From the NCBI RefSeq assembly GCF_043290135.1, contig NC_134701.1, positions 67,714,002 through 67,778,001 on the forward strand: a stretch of 64,000 nucleotides of DNA. The letters are read 5' to 3'. Shown here piece after piece: positions 57,101-64,000 of the stretch. The notes beneath the pieces are model-generated. The model was not told the origin of the DNA, searched no databases, and worked only from the letters and a program-made list of their open reading frames with translations. Each line of letters begins with the position of its first letter. The stretch's first letter is position 1. The position numbers and the translations under genes were made by a program. This DNA is from Rhipicephalus microplus (Eukaryota; Arthropoda; Arachnida; Ixodida; Ixodidae).

Positions 57101-57984
57101 TTCAGAGAGAAAAAAAAAAAATCCTGAGACAAACGACTGATTCTAGTTCAGAAGAGGCTGCAGATTCGAAATAGTGCAAAAAGAATTTTTTTTTTCCCAA
57201 TATTTTTGCTTACTCTGTCTCCTTAAGATACGGAGATCTGTGCGTAGCGAGCCGTGATTCTGCTAGTGCAGCCAGGCCTTCACTTGTGGGACGGCCGTGG
57301 TCAAACCATGGCACTTGATTCAAAGCCGACCCCTCTCCTCTCCACCCATGTTGGTCCATTTTTTTTTTTTTTCAAAAAACAAATATGATGTTATAATCGG
57401 CTAAATAAAAAGGTTCTCCCAGCAACTTTTACATCGCTTCCAACTCTGTTTTACACTTCACAGGATTTCTGATATGATAGTCTGCTGCTGCCACCTCTAT
57501 AAGAGACAGACAGCTCATTGGATGGCAAGAAAACCACCAAAACTGTTGCCTTTCAGGCTTCGCTTGAACATTGGAAGCAACAAAAAGTTTTCCGGGATGG
57601 CATCAGGGCTGCAATATCTCGAACTCCCTAAGGACATTGAAACATGAATCAACTGTAGGTTTGTGGCTCACAGTACTAAATTTTAATCATCCAAAACAGG
57701 AGTAGGAAGGAAAATTTGTCTGAAGAACAAAATGCAAGGTAAACTCCAACAACTAATAAGAACAAAGTACAAAGCTGATATGATCACTAGTTTTCAGTGC
57801 TCTTCGCTATGTGCATCTTTGCTGCACGTGGAAAAGTAAAAGCTGTGCTCTCTCATGCAGGCGCATCAGGACAAAGACATGAAGCAGTGTCCCTTCTCAG
57901 CTGAGCACGTGGTGCCCGCTAGTCAGCTCATGCACCACATCTATACGTGTCCACTGAACACAACCGTGGAGCGCTTCCTCACAG
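42155..57984 (+). CDS. GTSF1: GTSF1/Asterix-like piRNA-pathway factor, two CHHC zinc fingers (3' part not found)
   Basis: Coding exons are 42155-42262 (36 codons) and 57861-57984 (41 codons plus one base), with GT-AG boundaries and matching phase 0. Exon 1 starts MATYTFRQEPLTTCPYNPAH and holds finger 1 (C14-X5-H20-X9-H30-X3-C34). The second holds finger 2, CPFSAEHVVP.. to HHIYTC (C46-X5-H52-X9-H62-X3-C66). This double CHHC (U11-48K type) pattern, with one finger near the N-terminus and the second about 10 residues on, is that of GTSF1. In flies (Asterix) and mammals it binds RNA and works with nuclear Piwi proteins in piRNA-guided transposon silencing. The acceptor upstream of the ATG is a tandem CAGCAG (42143-42148), so two sites are possible. 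The start has a good context (AAACCATGG). The acidic, Trp-containing tail usual in the family should follow in phase 1 after 57984, but I could not find that exon. The 15.6-kb intron is packed with TEs, all non-coding for the gene. Confidence 0.85.
42690..42960. repeat. Block dense in CCAATTGG-like motifs, 1
   Basis: At least seven AATTGG hexamers plus many CAAATGG, CCAGTTGG and CTATTGG variants fall in about 270 bp of the gene's second intron. They do not form a regular tandem repeat. A second block of the same character is at 55085-55415. Confidence 0.6.
43015..43365 (-). mobile_element. Short 5'-truncated relative of the I-type LINE
   Basis: Minus-strand frames read QAGSFPSRSTFSHFADGIFP, a Cys/His finger, and an ending RPATAADSS. 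These match the last roughly 100 residues of the full LINE at 44525 (QTGSFPSRGRFSHF to RPATATDSP). The 3' end (GAACTTTATTTGGTCC on the plus strand) also corresponds. It is a dead 3' fragment. Confidence 0.8.
43366..44452. other. Intron sequence, no feature seen
   Basis: A-rich runs and short frames only. Confidence 0.4.
44525..48137 (-). pseudogene. LINE ORF2: endonuclease, reverse transcriptase, RNase H; three lesions
   Basis: ORF2 starts MAGNTNELVVWQWNCASFKR, an APE-type endonuclease with MLQETLG and IVIAGDFNAPHDAWG motifs. A frameshift near 47500-47560 moves it to a second frame. In-frame TAA (47132-47134) and TGA (46808-46810, at the usual Gly of SAPGPDG) interrupt the N-terminal RT region. 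From 46783 to 44525 752 codons are open: RT motifs LALDLAKAFDNISH, TPQGAVISPLLFN and HALYADDITVW, then RNase H (VSVDHSG, AEQ, TDSRFA, FPAHMG). A C-terminal finger CPDCGEAYCSLPHMLWQC and the end ERPATATDSP complete it. RNase H in ORF2 places it in the I superfamily. It could not supply active protein as written. Confidence 0.88.
48121..49749 (-). CDS. LINE ORF1 protein, RNA-binding, three zinc knuckles
   Basis: The frame is intact at 542 residues. After a basic N-terminus comes an RRM-like region (about residues 75-230, starting DHIRIIVRPRDG). Three Cys/His knuckles follow (CYACGGLGHRADVC, CRGCGLVSPPDDHQC, CALCGGPHPTADRTC, about residues 235-290), then an Arg-run RRRRRRRRKRVKK, an Arg/Ser-rich stretch and a coiled coil (LIQENACLKAEIQQLRADLE, near residues 410-430). 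This layout is that of ORF1 in I/R1-type LINEs, which packages element RNA. Its last 17 bases overlap the start of ORF2 in another frame (shared ATGGCGGGCAACACTAA). Confidence 0.85.
   Translation of the reverse strand: MPEVAMVEGEEISHEEANRPGWTTALGRNKKARVETPVSAGNASHVGSKGGRRTAAPQGAMKRPAAASRLPRLPRDHIRIIVRPRDGLDVRKVSQIRLAQAIAMAAALAPAETEGDIVCPNIAQNILVVFTPEQKNANAYAAIQQIRISEGMYHVAAYVAAPDNTCKGVIRGVDTDISEAQLQTMIVNQRNPKALEAKRIKNTTTVVVLFDGMKVPNYVICGVSMLRCTLYKRQTDVCYACGGLGHRADVCPNPNKRVCRGCGLVSPPDDHQCSPKCALCGGPHPTADRTCKERFQVPYVVRRRRRRRRKRVKKTQQQLVEEDRSRDSSVASAPRQGRSVTPAGRRRYRSRGRARTKGRSCSRARIQEVPTWADRAKPKPAAPPPEVTRVPLPEHREDPRVAKLIQENACLKAEIQQLRADLESFSKHYSSQGERQQIPPPEDVQARSGKRRASPPQGERDAMETESNSKALESMQQSIKQLADSMTTLLKRVSSLEGTQAALATGSSPPIGPNRAQSPAGAVTVNPTGDWLYQNSNYGGQH
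50512..50970 (+). pseudogene. Gag remnant of Gypsy C
   Basis: Two frames give LKQVNAPNFAVAVKYLEKHY and then NFGSSFERMLRDRIMCGVLD followed by DDVRHLPKKPTLTEPEDF, the helix-rich end of a Gypsy Gag. A frameshift lies near 50700. A degraded Cys-rich stretch follows. Confidence 0.6.
50993..51720 (+). pseudogene. Protease and RT linker of Gypsy C
   Basis: The frame 50993-51517 contains WDGVSVTMLIDTGSPVGVIS with the Asp-Thr-Gly active site near 51265. The frame 51505-51726 continues with LQTLLKKFEGVFVQGL and ends TVPYALTTKVPDA, which precedes reverse transcriptase in Ty3/Gypsy Pol. The join requires a frameshift. Confidence 0.65.
51710..52920 (+). pseudogene. Reverse transcriptase and RNase H of Gypsy C
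   Basis: The frame 51710-52357 is open and holds CGDFRLTVDTATVTEQFSLP, FCFSKLPFGISLAPETFQ, the catalytic YLDDIIVA and FVGHRVDANGL. After a stop it continues with YYSKFFPNLS. RNase H motifs LECDASPVGVDAVL (about 52533-52575), LVTDHEHLMG and NSNADALSRL (near 52858-52885) follow with several stops. All the expected domains are present but none is uninterrupted. Confidence 0.8.
53131..53162. repeat. Perfect 13-bp hairpin in Gypsy C
   Basis: GATACTAGGTATC, 6-base loop GTTCAT, then its exact reverse complement GATACCTAGTATC. It lies in a stretch (53106-53245) resembling the integrase C-terminal region at 54530-54620. Confidence 0.8.
53950..54012. repeat. Short tandem repeat and G-run
   Basis: CGTTGCCGCCTCGAG occurs twice in tandem, followed by CGTT and a run of about 12 G. 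Confidence 0.8.
55085..55415. repeat. Block dense in CCAATTGG-like motifs, 2
   Basis: CCAATTGG, CCAAATGG, CCAAGTGG, CCATTTGG, CCATTGG, CAGTTGG and similar occur roughly every 15-20 bp through about 330 bp. Character and base composition match the block at 42690-42960. Confidence 0.6.
55416..56798. other. Intron sequence, no feature seen
   Basis: AT-rich, with short frames only and no recognisable repeat. Confidence 0.4.
56799..57031 (+). mobile_element. Ruka-like SINE, full-length, in the second intron
   Basis: Both polymerase III boxes are well preserved (GTGGTCTAGTGGCTAAGG and GGTTCAAATCC). The body is nearly identical to the copy at position 1. GCAAGGACT occurs just upstream (56783-56791) and at 57032-57040 and is the probable target duplication, with a few extra bases at the 5' side. 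Confidence 0.92.
57041..57860. other. Intron sequence before the second coding exon
   Basis: Homopolymer runs and short frames. The acceptor TCTCATGCAG ends at 57860. Confidence 0.5.
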
Positions 57985-58620
57985 GTAACTCATCACTTCA
58001 TGTGCAAGAGCACATTAGTGGCTTATATCCTTGCTATTATATCACTTATAATTACTGTAGCACATTGCAAGGGAACACTCAAAACGCATTGGCCGGATGG
58101 CGAAATCTAAACTTCTGAAATCTACCAATGTGCGTTGCAGCGCGGACGCAGAGAACGAGGGGAACAATTGACGCAACAGGCTTTCGCACGCGTCCGATGC
58201 AAAAAGTCGTTCGTGCTGTAACGCGAGCGAGCATTCTCGTCATTATCGCGGTGGTAGAGATGGTTAGGGGGAGGAAACGCTCGAGCAGTTCCGGCGACCC
58301 ATCAACAGGTTTGTGTTCAGGTGCGGTATTCTGGGGACCCAGGAAGTCCTCGGAAGAAGAGACTTCGCACTCGCAGCCTGCTTGACTGCGCTCGTCTGCT
58401 ACGCGATGCACACATCCGGCCGAAGCATCAAAATGTCCAAAAGTGCGCGTGCCAGTAAGCTGGCTCGGGCGGGTCGGGGAGTGCGAAATATGCGAGTTTT
58501 TTTTTTTTTTCGAAAAGCTGGCAAAATATTAGAGGTGTGCAAATTATGCGAGGGTGCAAATTATGCTTGTAAATACGATATGTGTAACTTCTCGTATGGT
58601 AAAAGCACTGGTTAGTTTGC
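57985..58620. other. Downstream intron sequence, no exon recognised
   Basis: It starts with the donor GTAACT of the GTSF1-like exon. A short direct repeat GGTGCAAATTATGC (near 58537 and 58554) is present. No phase-1 exon with a GTSF1-like acidic tail could be identified. Confidence 0.4.
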
Positions 58621-58627
58621 CTCTATG

Positions 58628-58802
58628 GTGAAGCGATGGCTGCTAGTCTGAAGGTCCCAGGTGTGATCCCGATAGTGCCAGTCTCATTTCGATAGTGAAA
58701 TGCTAGTTCACATCAAACAACACCAAGTGGTCCGAAATTCTAGAGCACTTCACCATGGTGCGCCTCGTAATGCGTGTTTTAGAACGTAAAACATCTTGGT
58801 AG
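58628..58802 (+). mobile_element. Degenerate SINE related to the tick tRNA-derived family
   Basis: A tRNA-like stretch (AAGGTCCCAGGTGTGATCCC) precedes a body with GTGAAATGCTAG, CACCAAGTGGTCCGAAATTC, CTTCACCATGGTG.GCCTCGTAATG and AGAACGTAAAACATC. These parallel the Ruka-like body (CCCAGGTGGTCGAAATTTCC, CCACTACGGCG, GGGACGTTAAACCCC). It is much more diverged than the other copies and may be a sister family. Confidence 0.5.
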
Positions 58803-59249
58803 AGCTCATTAAAAACTAATGATATATTTCCGAAAAACTTTCCGATAAAATTGACTATTCTGATCCAGTAAAAATTCAAGCTTTCGATCTTCGAACTTCT
58901 GGTTTTTCGCTTGCAGCCAGATAGTATCGATCCTGTCAGAAAATATCATATTTAAATCCCTAGACAACCCCAAAATTGGGAAAACGAACGCTGGGACCAC
59001 CAGCGTAATGTTAAATGCTATTGCTGTGGTGGCAGACCAAACTTGCGTCATGTGAGTGCCGTTTCTTTCTGCTTTGCCGCTTGGAAATATAGGGCTAGAT
59101 TTTTCTAATAAAATAAGCGCTAACGGGGTCAACCTTGGAAGGAGATATGTTACCACGTTGCGCGCGCTGAGAAGTGACCATATAGTTCGTTTATTTTCAT
59201 CATGCCGCACGTGCGAGCCCCGAAAAGAAAGCGAAGTCGAAGGACCATT

Positions 59250-59345
59250 GTAATGTGCCACAATTCGTGGTATCAGGGTGTAAAGATGGCAACGTATCGT
59301 TCTATCACTTCCCAAAGAATGCAAACGACGCGTGATGGTACAAAT
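59250..59345 (+). pseudogene. Possible THAP-domain remnant
   Basis: One frame reads CNVPQFVVSGCKDGNVSFYHFPKNANDA with the GC..G....YHFPK pattern of the THAP N-terminus. A stop and WYKSET follow. No second exon or transposase was found near it. It may be the start of a lost P-like transposase or a random match. Confidence 0.25.
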
Positions 59346-62300
59346 CGGAAACCTAGGCATTGGAAAGAAGGTGTGGACACTATCGTAGATTGTTCTAATT
59401 AATTTGCTCATGACGCCTTCATTTTCCTCGGTGAGTATGCAATCATTTAGCGGGTGTATATTTTTATCAATATTCGGGCTTTTCTAAGCGCGAAGTATAG
59501 TTTCAGTTATATAAGCTAGTGCTTTAGTACATTGTTGTGTTACGTGTAACAATATTTTTTGCATATACGTGTTTTTTGCACAAGTCAGTGCTACCCATTA
59601 CCAAATTATGCTGCTACAATTCTTCCCCTTGAACATTTTCGATTTCGAATGTGTGCATGTAAACGCATGCACAAGGGTCGTGCGTAGGGCGCATGTATGT
59701 ATGTTAGTGCGTGCATTTAATCCGTACATTCGAAGCTTGTGGGCACATATCCGCTTTGAATATCATCTACTGTCAACACGAACAAGCGAGAGCGGAAGCA
59801 CACAATCGTATTCTTCAGAAACTTAATAACATGGATTGCGAACGAAAAGAAAGGAGCACTGCTATTACAATCAAAACTACGATTTGCCTTATCTCAAGGT
59901 GCACTGGCCCAGGCATCTCTGTCCTGTAATAATGTGAAGGACATGCGTATTCAGCTTTTGACGGGACAGCGGTACTCAACAGAATAAATGCAATTGGCAG
60001 CATGAGTAGCAGCGAGAAGTTACCTCAAATACTGTTAAGCCCTCGAATGTAGTACTGTAGCAACGCAGCGCAAAAGTGCTAGCACCTTTCCGAGAGGCCC
60101 GCTACACATGAACAGTTGCCTTTTCTTTCCTTGAGCTCGCTAGACAGGCTCTTCAACTTGAAGTAAATCTGATCTGGTTCTCCAAAGAGGCTCGATGTTT
60201 GCGTGCACAGTGCCATGGTTTCCGCTATTTGGCGAGTAAAATCTTTTATGCCGATGAGAATGAGGCGGTCCGCTGCCAGCTACCTTGCAAAGCAACGTGA
60301 TCCAACGCCACAATCAAGCAACTTCAGCTCAGCGCGATGCAAAAGTGTTGTGCTGACCCTGTTAGGTTCAGCCACCTCTGTTTTGCCGATGAGTGTTGCC
60401 AACACATGGAGCGTTTTCTGTAGTTGCAACTACTAGGTGTATGGCAAGTGAAAGTGAAGTTGCCGAACACCCACATAGTGATTCATGGAGTCTGCAGGAA
60501 AGTGGCACTTTTTGGCGTCTGTCAACCAGAAACCAACCAAATAGCTTCCGGAACACGTTTTTTTCTGCCAGGTTCAGGTAACCTGCTGCTAGGCAGATTT
60601 GTCCACCCAAAGAAAAACTAATGCAGTTGGAAGTGTGAGGGGTGAAGCATTACGAAAATGAATGTGCTCCAGGAGAAAAACATGGAGGAAAGGTATTTTG
60701 GCCCATGTCTGTTGGGTGCAAGGGTGGCGTTATGGTCATGTCTTGGTGCGTGTTGCGCAGTGGCAATGACACGGTGGCAGCTGCATATGCATTTTTGTAA
60801 ATCTTGTACCATACAGTGGCGAACTGGAGGAGCCTTTATTTTTTGTGCCGCACTCTGGGGTTGAACAGCTGCACCATTTGCGCCATAGTGGGCCAAACAT
60901 ATTTACCTGCACCACCGTTTGCCAAACCGCCTCAGTTGCGCCAAAGTAGTTTATCAGAGCTGCACTTTCCGTAGCATCCTAATTTAGTCGCAAGATGCAA
61001 TAGCCATCAATACTTGGGCTCGAAAATGTGGCTGAAACATTGTTTCCAGTTTCATTGAAATCTTTATAATTTCGATTTCGTCATAGCAGTGATTGCTAGA
61101 GCAGTAACTGTTAACTTTGATTGTAAGGGGTCGGTCGGGATTGCTGGAGTGCGCGCTAACTCGGCAGGCATCGGTGCATATGGCTTGTAAGTCCTTCTAA
61201 TTGCTGCGCTCTCAATGCGAAGAGACTGTACGAAAACAGCATCTCTTTCTGGCATTCTCTTACACCAGCATTCTGTAGAGTTACGTGCCATAATTACTTG
61301 GTATGACATTACTGTGATATTGTGATAACTTGTTGGCAGCCTTCACAAATGCAAAAAAAAAAAAGACCAACAGTGCTAAAAAAAAAAAACCGATGGTGTC
61401 TGGCTCCTAGAATAATAGCCTTTCAAAAAGCGAGCACAGGACTGCTCATCGAGTGCTTGCCTGCATTCTAGGTCGTTTCGCCGTTGTGCTCCATTATACT
61501 ATTGGGCGCGAGGACATATTGTGGCGCCACCATGCGGAGGCATCCGCGTGACATACGTGGTTGGATTGCTCTGCCGCCTCCTCGCGCGCAGCCGCTTTGC
61601 AGTCTTATTTGATTATTATTATTATTGTACTTCACTCAACGAAATCAGTAAAATACTGCAGCAGCTTCTTCCCTGACTGTACAAAGTGATAAATAACTGC
61701 CTTAGCAGTCAGGCGTTGCTTCTCACAATGCCTGACTGCCGGCACTGTCTGCTATGGCCACCTCAATGAAACAACCCGGGGGCCCAGCATGCAGCGTCTG
61801 TTAAAGCTAAAGACTCATTCTTTGTTGAATTGAAGCATCAAATGGTTATTAACAGTAAAGAAACTTATCTTAGCTGCAAGAAATGCGGGGAGCTACGCTA
61901 CTTTATTCATTGTAGGTTTGCATTGAAGACTGGCCGTGGTAGACATGACAAGCATGCGCAAATTATGTTTATGTTTAGCCCATAACCCTGCGAATCACAT
62001 CACAAGCGCATTGCCCGCTTTGTGGGAAGCAACACAGAATTCTTACAGCCGCATGCAGCCGCAACCTTTCCATTTTGATGTGGGAAAACGTGAGATTCAC
62101 GCATGCGCATGCCTCATTCAGAGTTGTAACTTCTCTCTGCGGCACACTCCAATATTTATTGCGTGAAATTTCTACGGTGGTCACATGTTGCACATTCGAT
62201 CGCCATCCAGCCGCACATGGGTGAAAATTATGATTGGTTCAGTACCAGAGCTTCTACAAGGGTAAATCATGATTATGAAAATACGATTGGCCAGCCGTAT

Positions 62301-63308
62301 CATTTTACGCCCTTGAGCTTGATGCGAGGTCTTGCGCACTGTGATATAAACGGCAATTTCATATTTCAATAACATTGCCTGTGTCCAGTTTTTTTTTTTT
62401 TTGCAGTTTCATTCATAAGCAGTGTGATATTTCACGGCAGTTCTTCGAAGACTAATCAGTTTTGGAAGCTGACCCCATTTTCGCCTGTAGAGCAATACAA
62501 AATTGAGAGGAAGTGATAGTGGCTATGTTCCAATTCTTTACAGACGTCATCTATAAGCAAGGAACCTTGTGAGCTGAAGTCGCGGACGGCAGGCACGTTA
62601 GCAGATTTTTTTTTTTTCCGGAGGGAGCACCACCTTGATTAAAACTGGGGACCGGGAAGGCAGCTGTGGGTGACCACTATTTTGTGCGCTATATACCATA
62701 AAAAAATTTCGGAGGAGGGGGAGGAGAAGCAAGGGCTTAGTGTGCCAACCCCTGGCTACGCCACTGGCGAATGGAAACCCGCCTGGTCGTGTAGACACAA
62801 CGGGAAACGCCCGGGGAGGATGGTGGTGGCGCAGACTGCGGTAAAAGTTACCATGGCGGAAGATGTAAGCTTTAGCATAGACTGGAGCGGACATGTAATG
62901 ATCGCAAAAAGAAGGTTTCGTTGAACGGGCTGGCTGAACACGCAGAAACAACTCGCCACGAAATAGACCAGAATAGACAGGCAGACAGACACAGAACCAG
63001 AATAGGGTAAACATAATGAAATGAAAAGGAAAGAAACGAGAAATCAAAGGTTGAGAAGCGAGACTTATGGGCTATATCTTGACTCTGTGAGAATTCAGAG
63101 TCCCATTTTAAAATGTACATAATCAAAATGCTTGCACATTTATTTTTCATTGTGAACGAAGCTCCCGTGCGGAAACCGAAACGTTCTGTTTTGATGTGAA
63201 CATTCATGGTCTGTGCTCATTTTAACCCCATGGGCCTGAAATAACAACCAAAACAACAAAGAGGTGATAGTGGCACTGCCAGCGGCCGCCGGCATTGCAT
63301 ACATAGCG
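59346..63308. other. Intergenic or intronic sequence, no supported gene
   Basis: Short frames, poly-A and poly-T runs, an (ATT)n stretch near 61606-61625 and low-complexity sequence. Around 62630-62770 is a dispersed-repeat-like ending (CCCCTGGCTACGCCACTGGC) that I could not assign. Confidence 0.35.
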
Positions 63309-63376
63309 TAGGGTGCCTGAATGCTTTTCTCTTGCCTGCCGCAGCGGCAGGCGAGGGAAACCATTCGGGCACCCTA
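63309..63376. mobile_element. 68-bp foldback with P-element-like ends
   Basis: The sequence starts TAGGGTGCC, ends GGCACCCTA and is an almost perfect palindrome with arms of 34 and 33 bases around a single A. The nine terminal bases equal the right terminus of the P-element at 17037-23121. The flanking octamers ACATAGCG and GTGTAGCG (63301-63308 and 63377-63384) differ only by three transitions, which fits a decayed 8-bp P-type target duplication. It could also be a hairpin RNA locus. Confidence 0.5.
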
Positions 63377-63384
63377 GTGTAGCG

Positions 63385-64000
63385 CACTGTGCCACACTGC
63401 TGGTAACGTTCACTGCAACTTTTCCGTATTGTGGGGTCTGCAGAAATCTGCATAGATGACGTCAGAGCAATATAGTTCTGTTCAAAATTGAAGACACCGT
63501 GAAGTTGCCGTTACAAGCAACGCATTCAACCGCCAGCTTTCCTTCGCCAGAGTGGGGCGAGATCACGTGATCCAACCCTGCACGTCACAGCGATTGCAGC
63601 GCTCGCACCTCCAGTGGTGGACCTCGCGCCGTATGCTTATAGACTCTGTGGTTTATGCTCGTGTATTGATATTACAAAAAGAAAAAATATGGCCTTTAAA
63701 TAGCTAAAGAAGTCATAATTGCACCGTAAGCGTTTAAGAAATGTATGTGATAGCAACAAACATTATAATCTTATGCAAAGTGAGGCTAACTCTTTTAGAT
63801 CCTATCTCACGTAACTCTACAAAATGCTGGTGCGAGATAATAGGGTGAGCAATACTTGTCGCACAGTTTTTCTGCGATGAGAGCGCAGAGCCTTGAAGTA
63901 TATGCGAGCTGCCCGTTGATTGCTGCCAAGCTAGCACGCGCACCAGTGCCTCTAGCAGCAGAGTTTGCAGTTGCTGCCTTAGCGACGTGCCGCCCCAACT
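63385..64000. other. Terminal stretch, no gene seen
   Basis: Short frames only. Confidence 0.4.

Noticed and set aside
58809..59411. 200-codon minus-strand frame
   Set aside because: No domain, biased toward codons antisense to a possible THAP remnant, no start context or splice support.

Overview
The window is animal nuclear DNA dominated by transposable elements (TEs), and it most likely comes from a hard (ixodid) tick. I infer this from four copies of a tRNA-derived SINE that I recognise as Ruka-like (a family described from Rhipicephalus), from LINE and Gypsy families of the kind common in tick genomes, and from spliced genes with GT-AG introns. There are no bacterial operons, rRNA genes, CRISPR arrays or bona fide tRNA genes. 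All identifications were made by reading the sequence; no database search was run.

Layout. 1-6.2 kb: a decayed Gypsy LTR retrotransposon (element A, 439-6195, 4-bp target-site duplication [TSD] GCGT). Its 5' LTR is interrupted by foreign DNA and its body carries an inverted solo LTR of the same family (3562-4323, TSD AAAA). 6.9-15.1 kb: a four-layer nest. An old LINE (pieces at 6935-7710, 8722-9924 and 15056-15127) is split by a Kolobok-like DNA transposon at a TTAA site and by a second Gypsy element (B, 9925-15051). Element B in turn carries a LINE tail inside its 5' LTR and a younger reverse-oriented LINE in its body. 15.1-15.6 kb: a long inverted-repeat MITE. 17.0-23.1 kb: a complete P-element-superfamily transposon with terminal inverted repeats (TIRs), a perfect 8-bp TSD (GACTTACG), a three-exon THAP transposase gene and only two in-frame stop codons. 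24.3 kb: a SINE. 28.3-29.8 kb: a gene encoding 21 tandem copies of an 18-residue charged helix repeat, with one frameshift. 30-38.6 kb: several inverted-repeat (MITE-like) elements, microsatellites and duplications.

39.4-58 kb holds the one convincing host gene. It is a GTSF1/Asterix-type gene with two CHHC zinc fingers, each on its own exon (42155-42262 and 57861-57984), and a possible 5' untranslated exon near 39.5-39.8 kb. Its 15.6-kb second intron contains a full-length antisense I-type LINE (44465-50022, perfect 12-bp TSD), a truncated relative, a decayed Gypsy element (C, about 50037-54640) and a SINE. It also contains two blocks densely packed with CCAATTGG-like motifs that may once have been a single block. 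58-64 kb is mostly unique or decayed sequence, with a degenerate SINE, a possible THAP remnant and a 68-bp foldback whose TAGGGTGCC ends match the P-element termini.

How the parts relate. In other animals GTSF1/Asterix proteins act with nuclear Piwi in transcriptional silencing of transposons, so a TE-silencing gene sits here with its introns full of TEs. The best leads are the P-element and its possible tiny MITE, the 18-residue repeat gene with higher-order structure, the dated TE nest, and the CCAATTGG-rich blocks.
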